A stretch of 9,724 nt of DNA from Palsa-1392 sp036493915 (GTDB taxonomy: Bacteria; Verrucomicrobiota; Verrucomicrobiia; Chthoniobacterales; UBA10450), in the NCBI GenBank assembly GCA_036493915.1, contig DASXPA010000059.1, positions 1-9,724 on the forward strand. Reading direction: 5' to 3'. How positions within the stretch are numbered: the first letter of the stretch is position 1; the number at the start of each line of letters is the position of its first letter. Made by a program: the position numbers and the translations under genes. Of the stretch, positions 1 to 5,928 are shown piece by piece. The notes under the pieces were generated by a model that saw only the letters and a program-made list of their open reading frames with translations, was not told the DNA's origin and did not search any database.

Positions 1-131
1 CCGGGAATCTCCTTACTCCCGCGGACGCGCGGTCCGATCCCGGAAAGGAACAGGAGTTGGCCGACTTTTCTCGCGTGCGGGAAAGCACCGACTGGCTCCG
101 CCGCGCGCAAGCTTTCGAAGGAGTCGCTCAT
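1..131 (-). CDS. RidA-family protein, probable 2-aminomuconate deaminase (partial, N-terminus only)
   Basis: The first 43 codons on the minus strand begin MSDSFES and contain VGAFPHARKVG, then LLFLSGIGPR and RGSKEIP. This is the start of the RidA/YjgF fold and most resembles the branch annotated as 2-aminomuconate deaminase, which releases ammonia from 2-aminomuconate in the lower kynurenine and 2-aminophenol pathways. The rest lies beyond the left edge, so the conserved RidA arginine and C-terminus cannot be seen. The ATG at 131 overlaps the TGA of the DUF2277 gene in an ATGA junction, implying translational coupling. The deaminase assignment rests on the family resemblance plus the adjacent aminomuconate-semialdehyde-type dehydrogenase. 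Other RidA members act on imines generally, so a generic enamine/imine deaminase remains possible. Confidence 0.78.
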   Translation of the reverse strand, partial: MSDSFESLRAAEPVGAFPHARKVGQLLFLSGIGPRVRGSKEIP

Positions 132-421
132 CGGAGCGCGAGGGAAGTCGCAGCCGTTCCAAATCGCTTCGCGGAGCGGGCGCGAGCCTTTTGTAACTCG
201 ACAGCGCGATCGCGCGGCGGCGCAGTGATCTTCAACGAGTCGAGCAAGTCCTGCGCGGCTTCGACCACACGATCGACCGCATTATTAAAAGGTTGCGCGT
301 TTGCCTGAGAAGGATGCGAGAAGCCGCTTAGCTTGCGGACGAACTGCAACGCGGAAGCTCGGATCTCCTCCTCGGTCGCCGGAGGAGCGAAGTTAGCGAG
401 AGTCTTGATGTTTCGACACAT
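128..421 (-). CDS. DUF2277 family protein
   Basis: A 97-residue protein with the signature start MCRNIKTL, followed by the conserved PPATEEEIRASALQFVRKL block and a C-terminal APPRDRAVE / ARARSAKRFG segment, as in DUF2277 proteins, which are usually 80-95 residues. No function is known for the family. It is small, basic, predicted cytoplasmic, and has no signal peptide or membrane segment. The ATG at 421 is supported by a Shine-Dalgarno-like AAGGAA eight or so bases upstream and by the family's MCRNIK start. It lies 51 bp after the aldehyde dehydrogenase stop, and its own TGA overlaps the ATG of the RidA gene, so it sits inside the presumed aminomuconate operon. Whether it takes part in that pathway is unknown. 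Confidence 0.88.
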   Translation of the reverse strand: MCRNIKTLANFAPPATEEEIRASALQFVRKLSGFSHPSQANAQPFNNAVDRVVEAAQDLLDSLKITAPPRDRAVELQKARARSAKRFGTAATSLALR

Positions 422-428
422 AGCGTGG

Positions 429-434
429 TTCCTT
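429..434 (-). promoter_or_regulatory. Ribosome binding site of the DUF2277 gene
   Basis: AAGGAA read on the minus strand, with AGGA eight bases from the ATG at 421. It is one of the few clear Shine-Dalgarno matches in this window and supports the MCRNIK start. Confidence 0.6.
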
Positions 435-472
435 ATGGGATGGCGTTCACAGCCCGCTCGTTGAGGGTCCTC

Positions 473-1939
473 TCATCGAGCGATGCAGACGTTTTTCGGC
501 TCGGTGAAAAAACGTAGCGCTTCGTTGCCGCCTTCGCGACCGACTCCGCTCTGTTTCATTCCTCCGAAGGGGACGCGTAAGTCGCGCACGAGCCAGCAGT
601 TTACCCAAACCGTTCCGGTGTGAACTTTCTCGGCGACGCGATGGGCGCGTTTCAAGTTTTGCGTCCAGACAGTTGCCGAAAGACCGTAGTCGACATCGTT
701 GGCGTAAGCGATCACTTCTTCCTCGCGATCGAAGGGCGTGATCGTGATGACCGGCCCGAAGATTTCTTCCCGATTGACGCGACAGCTTACGGGCAGACCG
801 GTGATGACGGTTGGCGGAAAGAAATAACCGCCGCGGCAACGTTCGTTAGGCGGCGCCGGCGCCGCGCCGCCCAGCGCGATCTCGCCACCCTCTTCTTTCG
901 CCAAATCGACATAGAACTTTACTTTTTCGAGCTGCGTCTTGGAAACGATCGCTCCTTGATCCGTCGCGGCCTCGAGCGGATCGCCGATCTTCAACTGCGC
1001 AGCTTTGGCGATAAAGCGGTGGACAAACTCTTGATAGGCGGAGCGCTCAACGAAGACGCGCGAACCGCAAAGACAAACCTGCCCCTGATTCGCGAAAGAG
1101 GAACGCACGCTACCCGCGATTGCGGCCTCGAGATCGGCGTCGGCGAAGATGATGTTGGGATTTTTCCCGCCGAGCTCGAGCGAGAGCTTCTTGAAAAGCG
1201 GCGCGCCGGCCTCGGCAACTTTACGGCCGGTCACCGTCCCGCCGGTAAACGAAATCGTCCCGATCTTCGGATGCGCGGTGATCGGCCCGCCAACATTAGG
1301 CCCGGTCCCGTGGACGATGTTGAGGACGCCGCGAGGCAAGCCGGCTTCGCGACAAATTTCGCAAAGAAGAAACGCCGTCATCGGCGTCAGCTCACTTGGT
1401 TTCGCGACTGCGGTATTTCCAACCGCGATCGCCGGCGCGATTTTCCAGCTCAACAAATAGAGCGGCAAATTCCAGGGCGAGATTAGCCCGACGACGCCCC
1501 GCGGTTGGCGCAGCGTGTAGTTGAAGGCGACATCATCCATGACGTGCGCTTCGTTTTCTGTGTGCAGAATCGCCGTCGCGAAAAACCGAAAATTGCTCGA
1601 AGCCCGTGGAATATCGAGACTGCGCGCGAGTGAAAGCGGCTTGCCGGTGTCGATCGATTCGGCGCGCGCAAATTTTTCCAGATCGCGATCGATTAGCTCG
1701 GCGATGCGCAGGAGAAGGCGCGAGCGTTCCGCCACGGGCGTGCGCGACCAGGCCGGGAACGCCTTCCCGGCCGCCGCCATCGCCAGGTCGACATCGCGGC
1801 CATCGCCATCCGGGACTAACGAATAGGCCTTACCCGTCGCCGGTTCGATGTTCTCGAGGTATTTGCCACCCACCGGCGCAAGGAATTCACCATCGATAAA
1901 ATTGTTGATCGTGCTCGCTGTCGTCATGGCAGGGGTCAT
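473..1939 (-). CDS. NAD-dependent aldehyde dehydrogenase, 2-aminomuconate-6-semialdehyde dehydrogenase type (ALDH8-like)
   Basis: A 488-residue full-length class-3-fold ALDH. The catalytic set is complete: Asn157 in SPWNLP, Lys180 in AKPSE, general base Glu255 in LELGGK, nucleophile Cys289 in the NQGQVCLCGSR block, and EEIFGPV at 391-397. The NFRFF segment near residue 118, the CLCGSR context and the WLVRDLR-PFGG segment around 449-460 are characteristic of ALDH8A1 and bacterial aminomuconate / hydroxymuconate semialdehyde dehydrogenases; arginines at these places bind the acidic substrate in studied members. The expected reaction oxidises 2-aminomuconate semialdehyde to 2-aminomuconate with NAD. 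ATG at 1939 overlaps the TGA of the M19 gene (ATGA); Met5 at 1927 is an alternative start. The kynureninase remnant upstream and the RidA deaminase downstream support a kynurenine-pathway role. 2-Hydroxymuconate semialdehyde is the main alternative substrate. PPNER at 363-367 is encoded by a GCCTAACGA copy. Confidence 0.88.
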   Translation of the reverse strand: MTPAMTTASTINNFIDGEFLAPVGGKYLENIEPATGKAYSLVPDGDGRDVDLAMAAAGKAFPAWSRTPVAERSRLLLRIAELIDRDLEKFARAESIDTGKPLSLARSLDIPRASSNFRFFATAILHTENEAHVMDDVAFNYTLRQPRGVVGLISPWNLPLYLLSWKIAPAIAVGNTAVAKPSELTPMTAFLLCEICREAGLPRGVLNIVHGTGPNVGGPITAHPKIGTISFTGGTVTGRKVAEAGAPLFKKLSLELGGKNPNIIFADADLEAAIAGSVRSSFANQGQVCLCGSRVFVERSAYQEFVHRFIAKAAQLKIGDPLEAATDQGAIVSKTQLEKVKFYVDLAKEEGGEIALGGAAPAPPNERCRGGYFFPPTVITGLPVSCRVNREEIFGPVITITPFDREEEVIAYANDVDYGLSATVWTQNLKRAHRVAEKVHTGTVWVNCWLVRDLRVPFGGMKQSGVGREGGNEALRFFTEPKNVCIAR

Positions 1940-2967
1940 AATATCTGCTCCAAAACGCGCAGCCAGTTGCCGCGCAGAATTTTTTCCAGAGCTTCTTCAT
2001 CGAAACCACGTTCGCTGAGCTTTCGGGTCAAATTCTGAGCCTGCGCATGCCGGTTGAGGTCGGCGAGAGAATGCGGCCTCCGGCGTTTCGCCGCGAACTC
2101 CCGTTCCGCAGGCGGCGCGAGTTGCCAGAGGAATTCGCAAAAATCGAAGCCGCTGCCGACGCTGTCGATCCCGATGAGGTCAGCGACATATGCGAGGTGA
2201 TCGACGTAGCGATCGAGCGTCGCCTCTTCCTTGATTGGACTCACGAACATGGTGCTGATGCCGATGACGCCACCGCGCGCGCCGATCATCCGGATCTGCT
2301 CGTCGCTGAGGTTGCGCTCGATGTCGTAGAAGCGGCGCACGTTGCTGTGCGAGACGATCAGCGGCTTGTTCGTGCGGGCGCAGATTTCTGCGAAGCCGGC
2401 GGGGTTGATGTGAGCGAGGTCGAGGAGAATTCCAAGCCGCTCGCATTCGTCGACAAGTGCGCGACCGAAACTCGTTAGGCCAGTGGCCGGCGACCCGCTC
2501 GCCTCGAAAATTGCGCCAGCGGCCGCGGCGTTTACGCGCGTGTGCGTCAGCGACAACGAGCGCAACCCGAGCTCGTAAAAGATCTGCAGGAGATGGAGAT
2601 CGTCGCCAAGCGGCTCCACGCCTTCCATCGTCAGAAGGAGTCCGATTCGTCTCGCGGTCTCGGCCTCGCAGATATCGGCGAAGGTCCGGCAGAGCATCAG
2701 CCGCGGCGTGGCCTCGACTTCGCCCTTGAGCAACGCCACTTGCTCGAGCGCTACCTGGAGCGCGCGGTCGGGCAAATATTGATCTTCCACGAAAAGCGCG
2801 ACGCCGAGCAAGCCGACCCCATTCGCCTCGAGCTCGGGCAAAAAATCCGTCGCGATGATCTGCCGGCGGTCGCCCTGGAGAAAAAGGCCGAGCGGCAGAT
2901 CAAAATGGAGGTCGATTAACCGGCGTTTGGGAGCATCCTGCTCACCTTCAGTGCTCGAAATTTTCAT
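1936..2967 (-). CDS. Membrane dipeptidase-like metallohydrolase (peptidase family M19, renal dipeptidase fold)
   Basis: A 343-residue TIM-barrel metallohydrolase. Metal-ligand motifs of M19 are visible: DLHFD at 19-23 (His21, Asp23), MEG with bridging Glu115, His186 in LLDLAH and His207 in IVSHSN. FYELGLRSLSLTH, the GLTSFGRALVDE helix, ARGGVIGI and the terminal ILRGNWLRV are family hallmarks. Members cleave dipeptides, often with D- or dehydro-residues at the second position. There is no signal peptide, so it is probably cytoplasmic. The usual G-S-D-F-D-G motif reads GSGFDF at 271-276, which is unusual. The frame is open to 3030, but the first 21 residues of that longer form are low-complexity and overlap the kynU remnant, so ATG 2967 is preferred. 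Its TGA overlaps the next gene's ATG. A role in an aromatic amino-acid degradation operon is not established; an amidase acting on pathway-related amides is possible. Confidence 0.82.
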   Translation of the reverse strand: MKISSTEGEQDAPKRRLIDLHFDLPLGLFLQGDRRQIIATDFLPELEANGVGLLGVALFVEDQYLPDRALQVALEQVALLKGEVEATPRLMLCRTFADICEAETARRIGLLLTMEGVEPLGDDLHLLQIFYELGLRSLSLTHTRVNAAAAGAIFEASGSPATGLTSFGRALVDECERLGILLDLAHINPAGFAEICARTNKPLIVSHSNVRRFYDIERNLSDEQIRMIGARGGVIGISTMFVSPIKEEATLDRYVDHLAYVADLIGIDSVGSGFDFCEFLWQLAPPAEREFAAKRRRPHSLADLNRHAQAQNLTRKLSERGFDEEALEKILRGNWLRVLEQIL

Positions 2968-3070
2968 CGGTCCGCGATTGGTTGAACCGACCAGTTCGCG
3001 TTTCGGCGCCGCACCCACCGGCCGCGCCACCCGCGCAACCAGCCGATCGCCGATCGCCGACCACGGTTGG

Positions 3071-3196
3071 TCGTCCTAACGAATTGCCGTCGAGATAAAT
3101 TTGCGCTGCCGGGCGGTAAAATTGTTTTCGAAAACGCGCCAGCGGATCGCGCGCCTCCCCTGGCCCTGCGAGTTTCCGGCTGGCGCAATCGTGCAT
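3071..3196 (-). pseudogene. kynU: Kynureninase 5' remnant
   Basis: From the ATG at 3196 the minus strand encodes an N-terminus with ARDPLARFRKQF followed by IYLDGNSLGR, the hallmark opening of kynureninase (PLP-dependent cleavage of kynurenine or 3-hydroxykynurenine to anthranilate or 3-hydroxyanthranilate plus alanine). Similarity stops at about residue 42. Beyond that no single frame continues the enzyme, and about 100 bp later the M19 gene begins. Kynureninases are usually about 400 residues and carry the PLP lysine in the second half, so more than 350 residues are missing and the product cannot be active. It begins only 6 bp after the lpxB stop and looks like the former first gene of the aminomuconate operon, truncated by deletion. 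The Ser-Leu-Gly of the motif is written by a TCCTAACGA variant of the repeated octamer. Confidence 0.8.
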
Positions 3197-3202
3197 CCGT
3201 TG

Positions 3203-4324
3203 TTAGGCCAGCGTTTCGAAAATGGCGTTCGCCGCGGTCTGCTTCACGGCCCCGGTGCCGAGCTGCGCGATGACCTCGTCGAAGTCGGCAAGCATTTGTC
3301 GCCGGCGCGCGGAGTCGTCGAGCAGCCGCAGAATTTCCCGTGCGATCACCCCTGGCCGGGCCGCGCCCTGGATGAATTCCGGAACGATTTCGCGCTGCGC
3401 GAGAATATTCGGCATACCCAAATGCTCTACCTTAATGGCCCACTTTCCGGCAAGATAAGTCAGGGGCGCGACCTTGTAGACGAGGGCGAACGGCAGGCCA
3501 AAGAAAGCCGTTTCCAGCGTCGCCGTGCCAGAGGCGACGACGCCGGCTGCGCTTCGCTGCATCGTCTGCGCCGCCTGGCCGACGACGACGGCGACCTTGC
3601 CTAACGAGTCGCGCTCGTTGTTCAGTCGCAGGTGAATCGTTTTCGCGAGCGCTTCCGAAGCCGCGGCGATTTCGAAGCGCAGGTCGGGTCGTTGCCGGCG
3701 CAGCTCGCGCATCACGCCGATCATGATCGGGAGCAGCTTGCGGATTTCACGCGCGCGGCTGCCGGGGAAGAACCCGATCAGATTCGGCTCGCGCGGAGCG
3801 TCGATCTGTTTCGCGGCCAGGTTTTCCAGCATCGGATGACCAACGAAAACGGTCCGCAACCCCGACTGCGTGTAGAGGTCGGCTTCGAACGGAAAGATGC
3901 AAAGCATGAGGTCGATCCACTTCGCCATCTTGGGAATGCGGCCGCGATTCCAGGCCCAGACCTGCGGGCTGATGTAGTAAATGATTTTTCCGCCTAACGA
4001 ACGCTCATGGAGCTGGCGCGCGAGCCGGAGATTGAATCCCGGATAGTCGATGAGAACGACGGCGTCGGGTTTCGTGGTCGCGATCTCCCAAACGGTCCGA
4101 CGAAATTCGCGCCGGAAGTAAGGGTAATGCTTCATTACTTCCCAAAGCCCGACGACGCCCGCCTCGTCGATCCAGTTGGTAAAGCTGCCGCCGGCGATTT
4201 GTTGCATCTGCGGACCGCCCCGGCCTAACAATTCGAGGCCGGGATTTTTCTCGCGCAACGAACGCATGAGCGCTGCGCCGTGATTATCGCCGCTCGCTTC
4301 GCCGGCTACGAAGTAGAGCTTCAT
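3203..4324 (-). CDS. lpxB: Lipid-A-disaccharide synthase (GT19)
   Basis: A 373-residue protein of normal family length. GEASGD at 8-13 is the LpxB signature; further blocks are IDYPGFN, YYISPQVWAWNRGR, FPFE, FVGHPM, GSRAREI, ASGTATLE and NILAQ-EIVPEF. LpxB condenses UDP-2,3-diacylglucosamine with lipid X to form the tetra-acylated disaccharide-1-phosphate of lipid A at the inner face of the cytoplasmic membrane, so the host builds a lipid A outer membrane. The start at 4324 (MKLYFVAGEASGD) is the family start. The 50-bp palindrome and the broken RAYT lie directly upstream, between lpxB and the oxidoreductase gene that would normally precede it. Its stop TAA is embedded in a GCCTAACAA copy, and three further copies of the repeated motif occur antisense, encoding Ser-Leu-Gly twice and Leu-Leu-Gly once. 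Confidence 0.96.
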   Translation of the reverse strand: MKLYFVAGEASGDNHGAALMRSLREKNPGLELLGRGGPQMQQIAGGSFTNWIDEAGVVGLWEVMKHYPYFRREFRRTVWEIATTKPDAVVLIDYPGFNLRLARQLHERSLGGKIIYYISPQVWAWNRGRIPKMAKWIDLMLCIFPFEADLYTQSGLRTVFVGHPMLENLAAKQIDAPREPNLIGFFPGSRAREIRKLLPIMIGVMRELRRQRPDLRFEIAAASEALAKTIHLRLNNERDSLGKVAVVVGQAAQTMQRSAAGVVASGTATLETAFFGLPFALVYKVAPLTYLAGKWAIKVEHLGMPNILAQREIVPEFIQGAARPGVIAREILRLLDDSARRRQMLADFDEVIAQLGTGAVKQTAANAIFETLA

Positions 4325-4342
4325 CAGCGCTAGACGGATAAC

Positions 4343-4396
4343 AACCTGGACGAGCGGAAGCTCGTCCCTCCGGAGGGACGAGCTTCCGCTCGTCCA
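4343..4396. repeat. REPIN-like palindrome, copy 1 (perfect 50-bp palindrome)
   Basis: Positions 4347-4396 are a perfect palindrome with 25-bp arms and no spacer. Each arm contains its own hairpin: GGACGAGC, loop GGAA, GCTCGTCC on the left, and the inverted counterpart with loop TTCC on the right, joined by CTCCGGAG. Two inverted REP-like hairpins around a short centre is the architecture described for REPINs. The left flank from 4343 (AACC) is shared with copy 2. It sits 23 bp upstream of the lpxB ATG and 28 bp beyond the RAYT stop. Confidence 0.93.
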
Positions 4397-4423
4397 ATTT
4401 CTTCATTCACCATCGCAATTCGT

Positions 4424-4943
4424 TCAGGACACCCTCGTGGCGCCACTGCTTCGCCTCCGAACCAACCCATGCCGCACCGGATTGCTCCGCACATATTCCC
4501 ACTTGTCATCGCAGCTTTCGACTCTTCGCAGTTGCCGATCCCAGAAATGTCGCTGCCACACGCTCCCTGGTGGCTCGTTTAGGTTGCGGGTGGCGAGCGA
4601 CTTCCAATAGCGCATCCATTTTTCCAAGGAAGATGGGGGGCAACTCGTTAGGCGCACAAAAGAACTGCGCGTGATCGGGCATGATCACGTAGCGGCCGAC
4701 TAACCAAGGGCTGGCAACATGCCACGCGGAAAGAATCGCCTCGTGAGCGTGCGGCGACGCCAGAATTTTTCGCCGGTCCGCCGTGCAGACGGTCACGAAA
4801 ATAATGATCGGCAGGTTATGCCGCTCGAACGGCGGGAGGTGAATGGGGTGGCGGCGGTAGGGAGAAGAACCTGGACGAGCGGAAGCTCCTCCCTGCGGAG
4901 GGACGAGCTTCCGCTCGTCCAGGTTGTCCTCCCCCGCGTTCAT
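4424..4943 (-). pseudogene. REP-associated tyrosine transposase (RAYT, Y1_Tnp / HUH family), frameshifted
   Basis: Two overlapping minus-strand frames make one RAYT. The upstream part carries PIHLPPFERHN, IIIFVTVCTADRR and YVIMPDHAQFFCAPNELPP; the downstream part carries SSLEKWMRYWKSLA, VWQRHFWDRQLRR and WEYVRSNPVRHGLV, the RAYT C-terminal block with the catalytic Tyr. They are joined across a run of six G (six C in the sense strand) near 4635-4640: five bases there would give a continuous NELPPSSLEKW. The HUH metal site normally reads His-x-His (MPDHxH) but here reads His-Ala-Gln, so the enzyme may be dead regardless of frame. RAYTs are single-strand transposases thought to move REP/REPIN elements, and such repeats flank this one. 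ATG 4943 overlaps the oxidoreductase stop (ATGA), but translation from there would run through repeat copy 2, so the original start is uncertain. Confidence 0.85.
4868..4925. repeat. REPIN-like palindrome, copy 2
   Basis: 29-bp arms from AACCTGGACG to CGTCCAGGTT with no spacer; 27 of 29 positions pair. It has the same two-hairpin structure as copy 1. The right REP is a perfect 8-bp stem with a TTCC loop, while the left REP has one mismatch (CTCCTCC instead of CTCGTCC), and the centre has a second difference (TGCG for TCCG). It lies in the 5' end of the broken RAYT, 15 bp before the stop of the oxidoreductase gene, so the transposase is bracketed by copies 1 and 2. A GTAG tetranucleotide at 4857-4860 lies just outside it; such tetramers accompany REPs in gammaproteobacteria, but one instance proves nothing here. 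Confidence 0.92.
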
Positions 4944-5869
4944 TTTTCCAAGGGCACCGCTTCGATCCGCTTTGTGATCTCCACCGCAAGCTCGAGCGCG
5001 GCGGTCGCCTCGAAACCGGAGACCTTCGGTTGCAATCCGCCCCGCGCGCATTCGATGAAAGACAAAATCTGACGCTTGAGCGGCTCTTCCCGTTCGATCT
5101 CGACATCCTCACGCTCGATCCCGCTGCCGACCTTCCTGTAAATTTCACCGCTCTGATTCTGATAATCGAGTGAGAGATACGCATCCTCCTGGAAGACCCG
5201 AATCTTGCGCATCCGCTCCGGGCTTATCCGGCTCGAGGTGATGTTGGCGACGCAGCCGTTCTCGAAACGAATACGCGCGTTCGCAATGTCCTCACGCCGG
5301 CTCAGCACCGGCACGCCGACCGCGTCGATCGTCTGCACCGGCGCCCTCACGAGATGCAAGATGATTTCGAGATCGTGGATCATGAGATCGAGGACGACGC
5401 CGATATCGATGCTGCGACTGGGAAATGGCGAAAGCCGATGCGCCTCGATGAAGCGCGGATGAGTGAGCCGCGCCTCTAGCGCGCGCAACACCGGATTAAA
5501 ACGCTCGACGTGGCCAACCTGCAAAACGAGCCGCCGGGTCGCGGCCATGTCTGCCAACTCGCTCGCTTGCGTTGTGTCATCCGCGATCGGCTTTTCGATC
5601 AGCAGGTGTTTCCCCTTTTCCAAAAGCGTGCGGCCGATTTGGAAATGTGAAACCGTCGGCGTGGCGATGGATGCAGCGTCGACCAACCCGGCAAATTCCT
5701 CGATCGAAATGGCAGCGGGCACACCGTGGAGGGAGGCAACCTCCGCGGCGTTGTTTGCATCAGTGTCGTAGATCGCAGTGAACTGCGCGGTGTCGCTCTC
5801 GGCATAGAGCCGCGCGTGACTTTTCCCGATATGACCGACCCCGACGACGCCGACCCGGAGTGCTTTCAT
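4940..5869 (-). CDS. Gfo/Idh/MocA-family NAD(P)-dependent sugar oxidoreductase, lipid A cluster type
   Basis: A 309-residue protein with an N-terminal Rossmann domain: VGVVGVGHIGKSHAR at 6-20 (GxGxxG), EKP at 92-94 with the conserved catalytic Lys93, and DLMIHDLEI at 161-169 carrying the conserved His165. Blocks such as GHVERFNP at 119-126 and the VLDLMIHD stretch resemble oxidoreductases encoded beside lpxA/lpxB in several phyla. One characterised member, GnnA, oxidises the 3-hydroxyl of UDP-GlcNAc on the way to amide-linked (3-amino) lipid A. No GnnB aminotransferase is visible here, so this role is inferred. The minus-strand frame is open back to 6169, but ATG 5869 (MKALRVGVVG) puts the dinucleotide fold at the usual position and avoids overlap with the divergent methyltransferase. 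No copy of the repeated 9-mer lies in this gene. Confidence 0.88.
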   Translation of the reverse strand: MKALRVGVVGVGHIGKSHARLYAESDTAQFTAIYDTDANNAAEVASLHGVPAAISIEEFAGLVDAASIATPTVSHFQIGRTLLEKGKHLLIEKPIADDTTQASELADMAATRRLVLQVGHVERFNPVLRALEARLTHPRFIEAHRLSPFPSRSIDIGVVLDLMIHDLEIILHLVRAPVQTIDAVGVPVLSRREDIANARIRFENGCVANITSSRISPERMRKIRVFQEDAYLSLDYQNQSGEIYRKVGSGIEREDVEIEREEPLKRQILSFIECARGGLQPKVSGFEATAALELAVEITKRIEAVPLEK

Positions 5870-5928
5870 CGGCGCCCGAAATTGGAAAATGGCAGCGACA
5901 TGCGAGAAGCTGTCAGTGAACCGCAGCG
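5870..5928. promoter_or_regulatory. Divergent intergenic region (oxidoreductase / methyltransferase)
   Basis: 59 bp between two divergent start codons; promoters for both directions must lie here or inside the opposing gene. I see no convincing -35/-10 pair, Shine-Dalgarno site or inverted repeat. Confidence 0.35.

Noticed and set aside
620..1486. Long plus-strand open frame (288 codons) opposite the aldehyde dehydrogenase
   Set aside because: Arg/Asp-rich shadow translation with no recognisable family; the minus-strand gene has a complete catalytic set.
4223..4231. GCCTAACAA / GTTAGGC resembles the core sites of integron attC recombination sites
   Set aside because: Copies lie singly inside conserved genes, without the paired L/R box hairpin structure, cassette organisation or an integrase gene. 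The match is to the short degenerate core only.
4347..4396. 50-bp palindrome as a Rho-independent terminator
   Set aside because: Neither side is followed by a run of T, and the structure recurs as a REPIN-like repeat at 4868-4925.
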